Source: Acidimicrobiaceae bacterium (GTDB lineage: Bacteria; Actinomycetota; Acidimicrobiia; Acidimicrobiales; RAAP-2). Taken from it: a DNA stretch of 64,000 nt. The position numbers were made by a program, and so were the translations under genes. Within the stretch, counting starts at the first letter, position 1. Every line of letters begins with the position of its first letter. Positions 1 to 9,839 of this stretch are shown here, one piece after another. The stretch is from assembly GCA_947455165.1 (NCBI GenBank), contig CANGMP010000003.1:1-64000 (forward strand). Reading direction: 5' to 3'. Under the pieces are notes generated by a model. The model ran no database searches and had not been told where the DNA came from. It was given only the letters and a program-made list of their open reading frames with translations.

Positions 1-2
1 AA

Positions 3-758
3 CGAATCATCGGTTGCAGCGACGCCGTACTGGCCAGTTGTGAGATTGAAGCGCAGCAGATCGTTGACTACTACGACGCCAACCCGGCCCGAGTGCACAT
101 CGTGCCGCTCGGCGTCGAACACGCCTTTTTCTCACCGGGTAATCGCATCGAGGCTCGCCGAGCGCTCGGCATGCCGACCGATCAACCACTGTTGCTCTTC
201 GCTGGACGCATCCAAGCCCTCAAGGGTGTCGAGCTCGCCCTGGAGGCCTTCATCGAACTCCGTCAGCGACGCGGCTGTGGTCACCTCGCGATTGTGGGTG
301 GCCCGAGCGGTCCCCAGGGTCGTGAAACGCTGGAGCGAGTCCACGCCCGCATCGCCGAGGCCGGGGTCATCGATGCCGTTTCCTTAGTGGCCCCGCAGTC
401 GCACCAGTTGCTCTCAACGTGGTTCCGAGCTTCGGACGTCACTCTCGTGCCATCGCTCGCCGAGAGTTTTGGTCTCGTCGCACTGGAGTCGGCGGCCTGC
501 GGTACTCCGGTTATTGCCTCGGCCGTTGGTGGTCTTTTGACGCTGGTCGAGCCGAATGAGAACGGCATCTTGCTCGAAACCCGCGACCCCAGTGACTGGG
601 CCGACGCCATTGAGGACGTTTTGACGCCCACGAACTCTCGACACATGGCCCAAGCCAGTGCCACGATGGCCCGTCGCTACACCTGGCGCCACACGGCTGA
701 CGCCATCAGTGACCTCGTTGATCGGCTGCGCTCCGGCGCGCTGTTGCTCTGCCCCTGA
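3..758 (+). CDS. Glycosyltransferase family 4 (MshA-like), 5' truncated by window edge
   Basis: Open in frame 3 from the window edge (RIIGCSDAVLASCEIE...); GT4 motifs LLLFAGRIQALKGVELALEA and SLAESFGLVALESAACGTPVIASAVGG; followed by a YbjN gene as in mshA loci. Confidence 0.85.
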   Translation, partial: RIIGCSDAVLASCEIEAQQIVDYYDANPARVHIVPLGVEHAFFSPGNRIEARRALGMPTDQPLLLFAGRIQALKGVELALEAFIELRQRRGCGHLAIVGGPSGPQGRETLERVHARIAEAGVIDAVSLVAPQSHQLLSTWFRASDVTLVPSLAESFGLVALESAACGTPVIASAVGGLLTLVEPNENGILLETRDPSDWADAIEDVLTPTNSRHMAQASATMARRYTWRHTADAISDLVDRLRSGALLLCP

Positions 759-1255
759 TGAGTTCAACACCGCTCACTGACGAACAGGCGGCTCGTGCCT
801 TTGGCGAGATGCTCCAGACCTGGGCGGCCGATTTGTTGGTCAACGACCAAATGGTGGCACTCGAGGGAACCAACGAACCCGACGGCCGCGGTCAGTTGCA
901 GTGGCTCCTGCGCTTTGCCGGTGAGGAAAAGCAGTTCATCGCCCTGTGGCTCAGCGTCCGTCAACGCACGGTCTATGTCGAGTCTGAAATCATGCCGGCG
1001 CCCGAGGAGAACACGGAAGAGGTTCTGCGTTTTGCGTTGACGAAAAATGCCGAGCTCTACCCACTGCATATCGCCATTGGTCCCGACAGTGGCCTCTATC
1101 TCGTGACTCGTTTCCCCGTGGGGGAGGGTTCGCCGGAACTACTCGATGAACTCTGTGGCGCCACGTTGCGCTACGTGGACGAACTCTTTCCGACGATGAT
1201 GGCTCGTGGCTTTGCCTCGGTCTATCGCCGACGATCTCGTCGTGCCTCCCACTGA
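758..1255 (+). CDS. YbjN domain-containing protein
   Basis: 165 aa; overlaps stop of upstream GT4 gene (TGATG); sequence and context resemble the YbjN protein adjacent to mshA in actinobacteria. Confidence 0.7.
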   Translation: MSSTPLTDEQAARAFGEMLQTWAADLLVNDQMVALEGTNEPDGRGQLQWLLRFAGEEKQFIALWLSVRQRTVYVESEIMPAPEENTEEVLRFALTKNAELYPLHIAIGPDSGLYLVTRFPVGEGSPELLDELCGATLRYVDELFPTMMARGFASVYRRRSRRASH

Positions 1256-1295
1256 CCCGAAATTGGTGGTTTCACAACTGCACTAGCGTGGTGGG

Positions 1296-2105
1296 ATGGC
1301 TTTTGACCTCATCATTGTTGGCGGTGGACGTATGGGCGGCGCGCTCGCCAAGGGCCTCGTGAAGGCCAACTGGTGCGCCCCTAGCGCCCTCGCCATTATT
1401 GAAACTTCCCAGCAAACTCGTGAAGCGCTGGCCCTCGAACTTCCCGGCGTAACCGTGTTGGCATCGCTCGAACTCGAGCACGTTGACACTGAGCGCACCG
1501 GTGCCGTCCTCGCCGTCAAGCCGGACCAGGCTGAAGGCACCGCACGTCTCATTGGCGCCGTTGGCGTTCGTCGTCTCCTCTCGGTCGTCGCGGGGCTCTC
1601 AACCAAGCGTCTCGAAGCCGTACTGCCGTCGGGGGCCGCGGTCATCCGATCGATGCCCAACACGCCAGTCCTCGTCGGCAAGGGCGTGTCGGCGATCTCC
1701 GGTGGCGACTTTGCCACCAAGGACGACCTCGACTGGGCCTCGAGTGTGCTCGGTGCCGTCGGCACCGTCGTTCGCTTGAGCGAAAAGCACATGGACACCG
1801 TCACCGGACTTTCGGGTCCCATGCCGGCTTATCTCTACATGGTCGTTGAGGCACTCGTGGAGGCTGGTGTCCACCAAGGGCTCACGCGCGAAGTTTCGCG
1901 GGAACTCGTCATCGGCACCTTTGAAGGTTCGGCCGCACTGTTAGCCGCATCCGGTGAGACGCCCGAAGAGCTCCGCAGTCAAGTCACCTCGCCCGGTGGC
2001 ACGACGGCGGCCGGACTTCGCATGCTCGAAGCTCGCGCGGTGCGCGCCGCATTCCTAGAAGCCGTCGCGGCTGCCTCGGAGCGCAGTCGACAACTGGGTC
2101 GTTAG
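1296..2105 (+). CDS. proC: Pyrroline-5-carboxylate reductase
   Basis: N-terminal GGGRMGGALAKGL Rossmann motif; MPNTPVLVGKG; C-terminal VTSPGGTTAAGLRMLE signature. Confidence 0.92.
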   Translation: MAFDLIIVGGGRMGGALAKGLVKANWCAPSALAIIETSQQTREALALELPGVTVLASLELEHVDTERTGAVLAVKPDQAEGTARLIGAVGVRRLLSVVAGLSTKRLEAVLPSGAAVIRSMPNTPVLVGKGVSAISGGDFATKDDLDWASSVLGAVGTVVRLSEKHMDTVTGLSGPMPAYLYMVVEALVEAGVHQGLTREVSRELVIGTFEGSAALLAASGETPEELRSQVTSPGGTTAAGLRMLEARAVRAAFLEAVAAASERSRQLGR

Positions 2106-2126
2106 GCCAGCGAGAGTCTCTTCATC

Positions 2127-2825
2127 ATGTCGAGTGCACTGAATCGCCAGAACCAACTGTCCGAGCCGACGATTGCCCGTCTGCCCGTCTATCAGCGAAT
2201 CGCCCAAGAGATGCTGCGTCGTGGAACGACCAAGACCGACTCCAAACGACTTGGTGAACTCGCGGGAGTTACGCCCGCCACGGTGCGTCGTGACCTCTCG
2301 GGTCTTGGCCCACTCGGAACCCGAGGTTCCGGATATGACGTGCAGACACTCGAGGTTCAGATCGACGAGGCCCTTGGCCACAACCGTCACTACGACGTTG
2401 TGATTGTCGGACTCGGAAATCTGGGTCGCGCCCTCGTTGGTTCCACCAACTTTCTTATCCGCGGAGCGCAGATCATTGGCCTCTACGACATCGACCCTTC
2501 ACTCGTCGGCACGACGCTGAACAACATCCCCGTGCTCGATCCCCGGGAGGGCATCATGAACGCCACCATTGGCGTTATCTGTACGCCGGCCGAGGCGGCT
2601 CAGGCCGCGGCCGACGCCTTGGTCGGCGCCAATATTCACGCCATTTTGAACTTCTCGCCGCGAGTCTTAGACGTCCCGGTCGGCACGGCCGTGCGCTACG
2701 TCGACTTCTCGATTGAGCTGCAGATTCTCGCGTATCACCTCACGAACGGCACCGGACCGCTGGGTGGGGGACTGCTGCGCACCCTGGGTCTCACCACCCC
2801 GCCCGTCGTGGCCCGACCCTCCTAG
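2127..2825 (+). CDS. rex: Redox-sensing transcriptional repressor Rex
   Basis: Winged helix (AGVTPATVRRDLSGLGPLGTRGSGYDV) and NADH-binding VGLGNLGRAL. Confidence 0.92.
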   Translation: MSSALNRQNQLSEPTIARLPVYQRIAQEMLRRGTTKTDSKRLGELAGVTPATVRRDLSGLGPLGTRGSGYDVQTLEVQIDEALGHNRHYDVVIVGLGNLGRALVGSTNFLIRGAQIIGLYDIDPSLVGTTLNNIPVLDPREGIMNATIGVICTPAEAAQAAADALVGANIHAILNFSPRVLDVPVGTAVRYVDFSIELQILAYHLTNGTGPLGGGLLRTLGLTTPPVVARPS

Positions 2826-2843
2826 CATGAGGTCGGAGGCGAC

Positions 2844-4106
2844 GTGTCATTTCTCTCAGTTGGTTTAAATCACGAACGGGCCTCACTCGACCTGCTTGAA
2901 CGGGTCACGGTGCCCGACGACGAGTTCGGCAAAGCGCTCGGCACGCTGCTCGCCAACGCCAATATTCAAGAGGCCGTCTTAGTTTCAACGTGCCTGCGTA
3001 CCGAGGTCTACGCCGTCATCGATCGCTTTCACGGTGCCGTCGAAGAGATCACGGCCACGTTGGCCGACATCACTCATGTCGATGCCGAGGAGATTGCCCC
3101 ACTGCTCGAAATTCACTTTGACCGTGGTGTCTCCAATCATCTCTTCTCCGTGGCCGCCGGACTTAAGTCAGTGGTGCCGGGCGAGTTTGAAGTACTTGGC
3201 CAACTCCGTCGATCTCTCGAACGGGCCGAAGAAGAGCACGCGGTCGGCGGTGAACTTTCCGCTCTGTTCCAGCGTGCCATCGGCGCCGGTCGCAAGGTCC
3301 GTGCCGAGACGGCCATCTCTCGTGGCACGACCAGTTTCGCCCAGGCCACGGTCGACCTCATTGCTCGCGAAGCGGGCAGCGAGACGTCCGGCACGACGGC
3401 CATCGTCTTTGGCGCCGGTCAGCTCGGCCAGGGCATCGTCAAGGGTCTGCGCGACGATCGCTTCGGCTTCGACCGCATCGTGGTGGCCAACCGCACGTTG
3501 AGCAACGCCCAACAGTTGGTTGACGAACTCGGCGATGGCCGAGTCACTGCGCTCACGCTCGAAGACGTGTCGACGCTGGTGCCAACGGCCCGGGTCGTCG
3601 TCACGGCCGTGGAAGTGCCGCAGACCATTTTGGGCCTGACTGACTTCGTTGCCAGTCCAGCCCCCGTCTTGATCGTGGACCTCGGCATGCCGCGAGTCGT
3701 CGACGCCGACGTCGACGCCTTGTCTCACGTGCGACGCCTTGACATTGCTCACTTGCAACAAGTTGTCGACACGTCACTCTCCGAACGTCGCGAAGAGATC
3801 ACTGCCGCTCAAGAGATCTTGAAAGTCGAGGTTGAAAAATATCTCGAAGACCGACGTTCTCGCGGAGCCGCCTCGATTGTTTCTGAGTTTCGTGAACGAC
3901 TCGAGACGCTTCGCCGCAACGAGCTCGCCAAGCGCGAGAGCGAGTTCTCGTTCCTCACCGCCGAGCAGTGGGAGCAAGTTGAATCACTCACTCGCTCCAT
4001 CGTGGCCAAAGTCGCCCACCAGCCCACGCAGACGCTGAAAGACTCGGCCGGCACTGACCGCGGCCAGCGCATGACCGAGGCTCTTCGAAACCTCTTTGAT
4101 CTGTGA
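2844..4106 (+). CDS. hemA: Glutamyl-tRNA reductase
   Basis: FLSVGLNHERASLDLLERV; STCLRTEVYAV; SRGTTSFAQATVDL; GTG start; first gene of hem cluster. Confidence 0.93.
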   Translation: MSFLSVGLNHERASLDLLERVTVPDDEFGKALGTLLANANIQEAVLVSTCLRTEVYAVIDRFHGAVEEITATLADITHVDAEEIAPLLEIHFDRGVSNHLFSVAAGLKSVVPGEFEVLGQLRRSLERAEEEHAVGGELSALFQRAIGAGRKVRAETAISRGTTSFAQATVDLIAREAGSETSGTTAIVFGAGQLGQGIVKGLRDDRFGFDRIVVANRTLSNAQQLVDELGDGRVTALTLEDVSTLVPTARVVVTAVEVPQTILGLTDFVASPAPVLIVDLGMPRVVDADVDALSHVRRLDIAHLQQVVDTSLSERREEITAAQEILKVEVEKYLEDRRSRGAASIVSEFRERLETLRRNELAKRESEFSFLTAEQWEQVESLTRSIVAKVAHQPTQTLKDSAGTDRGQRMTEALRNLFDL

Positions 4107-4999
4107 GCACGCTTCGTCTCGCCACTCGTCGTTCGCCCCTCGCCCTCACGCAGGCGACCGAAGTGGCTCGTCGTCTAAACGACGCCGGGATTGCAACCGA
4201 GATTGTCGAAGTTGTGACGACGGGTGACGTGCGTACGGATGTCCCACTGGCGACTATCGCCGGGCAAGGCGTCTTTGCCGCCGAAGTGCAGTTGGCGGTG
4301 CTCGAAGGTCGGGCCGATGTGGCCGTGCATTCAGCCAAGGATCTCCCGTCGGTCACGCCGGCCGGCTTGGTGATTGCCTCGGTGCCCGAACGTCGGGACC
4401 CCGCTGACGTCCTCGTCGGTCGCGCCCTCGCGGGACTCGGGCCCGGTGCGACAATCGCGACCGGCTCACCCCGCCGCCGGGCCATCTTGGCCGAGCGCCG
4501 ACCCGATCTCAATTTCGTGGAACTTCGCGGCAACATGGCCGCTCGCCTCGATGCGGCATCGCAGCCCGGCATCGACGCCGTCATCGCCGCCGCGGCAGCG
4601 CTCGACCGTTTGGGCTGGAACGACCGCATCGCTGAACGGCTCGACCCCGAGTGGTTCACACCCCAAGTTGGTCAAGGAGCGTTGGCGCTCGAGAGTCGTC
4701 TCGATGATGTCTCGACACGCGAACTCCTTGCCACGATTAACGACGAGCAGGCCGCTCTTCGCCTCACGTGCGAGCGTGCATTTCTGGCTGAGCTCGGCGC
4801 GGGCTGCTCAATACCGGCGGCGGCCTATGCCACGCTCGATGGTTCGCACATCACCCTTCGTGGGGTGATGGCCGACGCCGAGGGATATCGCGTGGTTCGC
4901 CACAGCGCCCAAGGGACCGACGCCCAAGCGCTCGGCCGCGATGTCGCACGCTTTGTTCGAGATGAACTCGGTGGCGGTTCGCTTCAATCGAGTCGATAA
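4103..4999 (+). CDS. hemC: Porphobilinogen deaminase (hydroxymethylbilane synthase)
   Basis: LRLATRRSPLALTQ; VHSAKDLPS; LGAGCSIPAAAYA cofactor Cys motif; GTGA overlap with hemA. Confidence 0.95.
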   Translation: MSTLRLATRRSPLALTQATEVARRLNDAGIATEIVEVVTTGDVRTDVPLATIAGQGVFAAEVQLAVLEGRADVAVHSAKDLPSVTPAGLVIASVPERRDPADVLVGRALAGLGPGATIATGSPRRRAILAERRPDLNFVELRGNMAARLDAASQPGIDAVIAAAAALDRLGWNDRIAERLDPEWFTPQVGQGALALESRLDDVSTRELLATINDEQAALRLTCERAFLAELGAGCSIPAAAYATLDGSHITLRGVMADAEGYRVVRHSAQGTDAQALGRDVARFVRDELGGGSLQSSR

Positions 5000-5001
5000 C
5001 G

Positions 5002-5679
5002 GTGAAGCGGGTCGTCCTCACGCGAGAGTCTCCGCGAAACGACGAACTGCGCGACGTGTTAAGCGCAACCTTCACCGTCTTTGAGGTGCCCGCCACGTTC
5101 ACCGAGGAGTTTTCGGCAGCCGAAGTCTGTGTCGCATTTGATGCGCTCCACATCCAACCGGCCACGATTGTGGTGACGAGCGCGCGAAGTGCCCGAGCGC
5201 TCGCTGCCGTCCTTGCGAACATCGAAGTCTCTCCCACCGTGGTGGCCATCGGTCCGGCCACGTTGCGGGCGCTGGAGCACGTGGGTCTTCATGGCGCCAC
5301 GATGGCCCCCGAGGCGTCGGCCACAGCAGTTGGTGCGATGCCACTTACGACCCCAATCCTTTCGGTGGGGGCCGAAGCGCCTCGTCCCGAGTTAACCGAA
5401 ACGCTCGCCCAGCGCGGCCTGAGCTCGACGCACCTCGTGGCCTACCGCACGGTTCCGCGCACATTAAGCGAGGCTGAGCAGCGTCTCGTGGCCGAGGCCG
5501 ACGCCGTCGTCGTGGCGGCGCCGTCGGCGTGGCGAGTCGTCAAGTCGCTGGTGTCGCCCACGAGCGTGGTCGTGGTGCCGGGTGAGACCACGGCCGGCGA
5601 AGTTCGTGCGACTCACGGACGAGTCGTGGTGGCCGCCTCCACACAAGAAATCCAGCGCTCGCTGGCCTCAAGCATCTGA
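5002..5679 (+). CDS. hemD: Uroporphyrinogen-III synthase
   Basis: Position between hemC and hemB; HemD-like sequence (VVLTRE..., VVTSARSARALAA, VVVAAPSAWR); GTG start. Confidence 0.8.
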   Translation: MKRVVLTRESPRNDELRDVLSATFTVFEVPATFTEEFSAAEVCVAFDALHIQPATIVVTSARSARALAAVLANIEVSPTVVAIGPATLRALEHVGLHGATMAPEASATAVGAMPLTTPILSVGAEAPRPELTETLAQRGLSSTHLVAYRTVPRTLSEAEQRLVAEADAVVVAAPSAWRVVKSLVSPTSVVVVPGETTAGEVRATHGRVVVAASTQEIQRSLASSI

Positions 5680-5703
5680 ATTCGCCGCTACTAGCCTGAA
5701 CTC

Positions 5704-6687
5704 ATGGCCTTCCCCAACGAACGTCCTCGACGCCTGCGTACCACCCCGGCCCTTCGCCAGTTGGTGGCCGAAACGACACTTCACGTTGATGACCTCGTGG
5801 CCCCGCTCTTTGTGGCCGAGGGTCTCAGTGCGCCGAATCCGATCAACTCACTCCCGGGGCAGTTTCAACACACGGTGCCGAGCCTGCTGGCCGAAGCTCG
5901 CGAGCTCTACGCCCGCGGTATTCGCAGCCTCATCCTCTTCGGCGTGCCGGCCTCCAAGGATGAACTCGGCTCGGGAGCCTATGACCCCAACGGCATTGCT
6001 CAAGTGGCGCTGCGTACGTTGCGTGACGAGTTCGGTGACGACATGGTGATCATGGCCGACCTCTGCCTCGACGAGTACACCAGCCATGGCCACTGCGGCA
6101 TCGTGCGCAGTGACGGCACGGTCGATAATGACGCCACCCTCGAGCTCTACGCCAAGACTGCTGTGGTGCAGGTCCAAGCCGGTGCCCACATCGTCGCTCC
6201 GAGCGGCATGATGGACGGGCAAGTGGCCGCCATTCGCCGCGGCCTCGACGAGGCCGGGGCCACCGATACGGCGATCTTGGCCTACGCCGCCAAGTACGCG
6301 AGCGGTCTCTACGGGCCCTTCCGTGAAGCCGTGGGTGTGGAAATTGCCAACGGTGGTAACCGGCGGACCTACCAACAGAACCCGGCCAATCGCCGCGAGT
6401 CGCTGCGCGAGGCCCGCGCCGATGTTGAGCAGGGTGCCGACATCATCATGGTGAAGCCGGCCATGACCTACCTCGACGTCGTGGCCGACTTGCGCCGCGA
6501 ACTCGATGTTCCGCTCTGTGCGTACCACGTGAGTGGTGAATACGCGATGATCAAGGCGGCCGCCGCGAACGGTTGGATTGACGGCGAAGCCGTGGCCCTC
6601 GAACAGCTACTCGCCGTTCGTCGCGCCGGCGCTGATTTTGTCTTGACGTACTTTGCCAAGGAGATAGCGGAAGTGTTGCAGCGATGA
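5704..6687 (+). CDS. hemB: Delta-aminolevulinic acid dehydratase
   Basis: RRLRTTPALRQLVAET; DLCLDEYTSHGHCG metal motif; DIIMVKPAMTYLDVV. Confidence 0.96.
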   Translation: MAFPNERPRRLRTTPALRQLVAETTLHVDDLVAPLFVAEGLSAPNPINSLPGQFQHTVPSLLAEARELYARGIRSLILFGVPASKDELGSGAYDPNGIAQVALRTLRDEFGDDMVIMADLCLDEYTSHGHCGIVRSDGTVDNDATLELYAKTAVVQVQAGAHIVAPSGMMDGQVAAIRRGLDEAGATDTAILAYAAKYASGLYGPFREAVGVEIANGGNRRTYQQNPANRRESLREARADVEQGADIIMVKPAMTYLDVVADLRRELDVPLCAYHVSGEYAMIKAAAANGWIDGEAVALEQLLAVRRAGADFVLTYFAKEIAEVLQR

Positions 6688-7958
6688 CGACCAACAGTGA
6701 GTGGTTCACTCGAGCTCAAGCAGTTATTCCCGGCGGCGTTGACTCGCCAGTCCGCAGCTTCCGAAGCGTCGGTGGCACCCCGTACACGGTGGTCTCCGGT
6801 AGTGGTGCCTACGTGACCGACGTCGAGGGCAAGACCTACATCGACTTCGTACAGAGCTACGGAGCCTCCCTCCTCGGCCACGCCCACCCCTCGGTCGTCA
6901 AGGCACTCTGTGATCGAGCCGCCCTCGGTACCACCTTTGGCGCTCCCACGCAGGGTGAAGTGCTGCTCGCCGAGGCCATGACCGCGCGCGTCGCCGGCCT
7001 CGAACAGGTCCGACTCGTGAGCTCGGGTACCGAGGCCGTGATGAGCGCGGTTCGTCTCGCTCGTGGCGCCACGAAGCGAAGCAAGATCTTGAAGTTTGAT
7101 GGCTGCTACCACGGACACTCCGACGCCCTCCTCGTCGCTGGTGGCAGTGGCGTGGCTCAGATGGGTCTGCCCGACTCGGCCGGTGTTACTGCCGGCGCCG
7201 TCGGCGACACGATCGTGGCGCCGTACAACGTCGTGCCGACGCTCGATGAGACCGTCGCCGCTGTGCTGGTCGAGCCCGTCGCCGCCAACATGAATCTCGT
7301 GGCCCCGGTGGCCAACTTCCTACAGGGTCTGCGCGCTGAGTGTGACCGTGTCGGCGCGCTCATGATTTTTGATGAAGTCATCACTGGGTTCCGTTTGGCC
7401 TACGGCGGCGCCGAAGAGTTCTTTGGCGTGACGCCCGACATCTGGTGCTTTGGCAAGGTGATTGGCGGAGGTCTGCCGGTCGGTGCCTTTGGCGGCAGCC
7501 GAGAACTCTTGACCAACTTGGCCCCGCTGGGGCCGGTCTACCAAGCCGGCACGCTTTCGGGAAATCCCCTGGCCACGGCGGCCGGCATCACCGTGCTCGG
7601 CGCCATGGACCGCGCCGCTTACGAGGCGCTCACAACTAAGGCTCAGAACTTCGCGGCCCAACTCCAACAGGTGATTCGCGACAACGGGCTCTACGCCATT
7701 GTTCCGACGCAGGGATCGTTGCTTGGTCTGTACCTCGCTCGTAGTGAGAGTGCCGCGCCGACCAACTTTGACGAAGCCAAGGTTCTCTGCGACAACGGGC
7801 TCTATCGAACCTTCTTCCACGAGATGCTCAGTCGGGGCATTGCCATGGCCCCTGGTGCCTACGAGATCATGTTCCTCTCCATGGCGCACAGCCAAGAGGA
7901 CCTCGACGCCACACTGCGCGCGGCCGCCGAAGCAGCGCGCGCCACTGCCAACGGGTGA
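6684..7958 (+). CDS. hemL: Glutamate-1-semialdehyde 2,1-aminomutase
   Basis: IPGGVDSPVRSFRSVGGTP; FDEVITGFRLAYGGAEEFFGVTPDIWCFGKVIGGGLPVGAFGG PLP site. Confidence 0.96.
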   Translation: MTTNSEWFTRAQAVIPGGVDSPVRSFRSVGGTPYTVVSGSGAYVTDVEGKTYIDFVQSYGASLLGHAHPSVVKALCDRAALGTTFGAPTQGEVLLAEAMTARVAGLEQVRLVSSGTEAVMSAVRLARGATKRSKILKFDGCYHGHSDALLVAGGSGVAQMGLPDSAGVTAGAVGDTIVAPYNVVPTLDETVAAVLVEPVAANMNLVAPVANFLQGLRAECDRVGALMIFDEVITGFRLAYGGAEEFFGVTPDIWCFGKVIGGGLPVGAFGGSRELLTNLAPLGPVYQAGTLSGNPLATAAGITVLGAMDRAAYEALTTKAQNFAAQLQQVIRDNGLYAIVPTQGSLLGLYLARSESAAPTNFDEAKVLCDNGLYRTFFHEMLSRGIAMAPGAYEIMFLSMAHSQEDLDATLRAAAEAARATANG

Positions 7959-9031
7959 GCTCGCCACTTCGTAGCGAGGGGTGGCGCAACCGCGCCTCGG
8001 CGGGACCGAACTTCGACACCCTGTTGCTGGACGACGCTGCCTTGACGTTGCTCGCCGGCACCGTGGCCTTTCAGATACCACTCACGTTGGCTTCGTCGAT
8101 GACGGTCTCTGCCCATGGCGTGCTCCGTCTGGCGGTCACCCCCTACGGTCCACTGCGTCTTTTGGGACCCAAAGATGACGAAGCTAAAGCGCTTCTTCAA
8201 CGATTGCGCTCGGCCGGCGCCAAGACTCGATCAAACACTCTTTCGAAGCGCCCACTCGCAATCTTGGCGGCCACGGTGATTGCCGTCACGGTGCCGTTGT
8301 CCTTGTTGTCGAGTGAGACGTCGCTGCACACGGCGCAGATCACAGAGGGCCTCCTCCGCCTTCGTGACATGCCACCGGGCTTTGAGGTTCGCAGCTCCGG
8401 CGTGATGCCGATCTTCTTTCCATCACCGAATCGAGTGGTCGTGCCAACGACAACCACGACTCCCAAGCACCAAAAACCCGGTGACCGAGAGTGGGCTCGC
8501 GAACAGGCAGCCTTTGAATCGTGCGTCGGCACGACGCATCGAAGTGACCGCACGGTCGGACTCGCGGCCCAGCCTCCCGAGGTCTACGCCTCCTCGTCGA
8601 CCTTTGGCTCGGCGGCCTCTGGCGATGGCATGGTCGTCGGCTCCATGGTGCAGTGGTACGCATCGGTGGACAATGTTCGCCGTGACACCGACCAGATGCG
8701 CCGACCGAAGTTCGCAACCTGCTTCGCCGCGATGTACGCGCAGAGCTATCTCTTCATTACCGGGCAGTCCAAGAGTGGCGCGGTGATCTCGCCCACGACG
8801 TTGGTGGCACCAATCTTCACCTCGACGTTCCACCGTGAGGGCACCGTCTCGGTTCGAGTGCCGGGCGAGCGCCAACCGCTGTATTTCACGGTGAGCGTGG
8901 TGACGACCGGACACTACGAGGCGACGGTGCTCTTTATCTCCGCTTCACTCAATGGAGTAGCGGACGTGGTTCGCTCGATCGTGGCCACGCAGAGTGGTCG
9001 AATCAGCGGGGGAGCGGTCGCGGCGGCTTAG
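7955..9031 (+). CDS. Conserved or hypothetical protein, single TM with extracytoplasmic C-terminal domain
   Basis: GTG start overlapping hemL stop; TM LAILAATVIAVTVPLSLL; Pro/Thr-rich linker VVVPTTTTTPKHQKP; no family recognised. Confidence 0.7.
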   Translation: MSSPLRSEGWRNRASAGPNFDTLLLDDAALTLLAGTVAFQIPLTLASSMTVSAHGVLRLAVTPYGPLRLLGPKDDEAKALLQRLRSAGAKTRSNTLSKRPLAILAATVIAVTVPLSLLSSETSLHTAQITEGLLRLRDMPPGFEVRSSGVMPIFFPSPNRVVVPTTTTTPKHQKPGDREWAREQAAFESCVGTTHRSDRTVGLAAQPPEVYASSSTFGSAASGDGMVVGSMVQWYASVDNVRRDTDQMRRPKFATCFAAMYAQSYLFITGQSKSGAVISPTTLVAPIFTSTFHREGTVSVRVPGERQPLYFTVSVVTTGHYEATVLFISASLNGVADVVRSIVATQSGRISGGAVAAA

Positions 9032-9837
9032 ACGCCGGCGAGCGATACGACAAAGTCAGTCGAAAAGCCCAGGGCCAGTCCGATAACGAGGCCGTAGAAC
9101 AAAAGGTTTCCGGCCTTTTGGCGCTGGGCCACCGTGAAGAGCTGAGCGATGACGTACGTGATCGATCCGGCGGCCAGTGCGTAAAAGGCCACGCTAACCG
9201 TGTCGTTCGTCCAGGACCAGCCAACGATTGTGCCGAGCGTCGTGGGACCACCACCGATGAGGGCCATGAGGCCAAGGAACCTCCACGAGGCGTGCTCCTT
9301 GGCGCCCGACAGCGGAGCAATGATGCCAAAGCCCTCGGTGGCGTTGTGGAGGGCGAAGCCAATAACGAGAACAGCCGTGAGGCCGGTGGCTCCACTGTGG
9401 GCCGATGAACCAATGGCCAAGCCTTCACCGAAGTTGTGGAGGCCAATGCCAATCGCGAGGAGCAAGCTCATGCGAGCGGCCGGCGTCAACTCTTGTTCGA
9501 GACCGGTGACCTCAACGCGCGCACGGCGTCGCTTACTCCAGTTGTCATACCCAACGAGACCCAAAATGCCAACTGCGATACCACCGAGCATGAGCAACTC
9601 GCGGCCCAGGGCCAGACCGTGCTTTTTGAGTTCCAGCGCGGCATCGACGGGAGCGAGAGCCTGACCCAAGACGTCGGCGACGAGGAAGATCAAGATGCCG
9701 ATCGCGATGGCGTTGAGAAGGGCGCGGAACCGAGGCACTGGTGCCTTCATGCGACCAATCAACAGGCCGAGGGCGATGGTGGCTCCGGCGATAAAACCAA
9801 CAACTACGGTGCTGCCAAAGGTCATGTGCGAGCTCAC
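9028..9837 (-). CDS. ZIP family metal transporter
   Basis: TMs with IGIGLHNFGEGLAIG and FALHNATEGFGI ZIP-type motifs. Confidence 0.85.
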   Translation of the reverse strand: MSSHMTFGSTVVVGFIAGATIALGLLIGRMKAPVPRFRALLNAIAIGILIFLVADVLGQALAPVDAALELKKHGLALGRELLMLGGIAVGILGLVGYDNWSKRRRARVEVTGLEQELTPAARMSLLLAIGIGLHNFGEGLAIGSSAHSGATGLTAVLVIGFALHNATEGFGIIAPLSGAKEHASWRFLGLMALIGGGPTTLGTIVGWSWTNDTVSVAFYALAAGSITYVIAQLFTVAQRQKAGNLLFYGLVIGLALGFSTDFVVSLAGV

Positions 9838-9839
9838 TT

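Noticed and set aside
1263-1284. Possible Rex operator near TTTCACAAC upstream of proC
   Set aside because: Only one half-site (TTCACAA); the other half at the required N6 spacing reads CGAAATT, not TTGTGAA.
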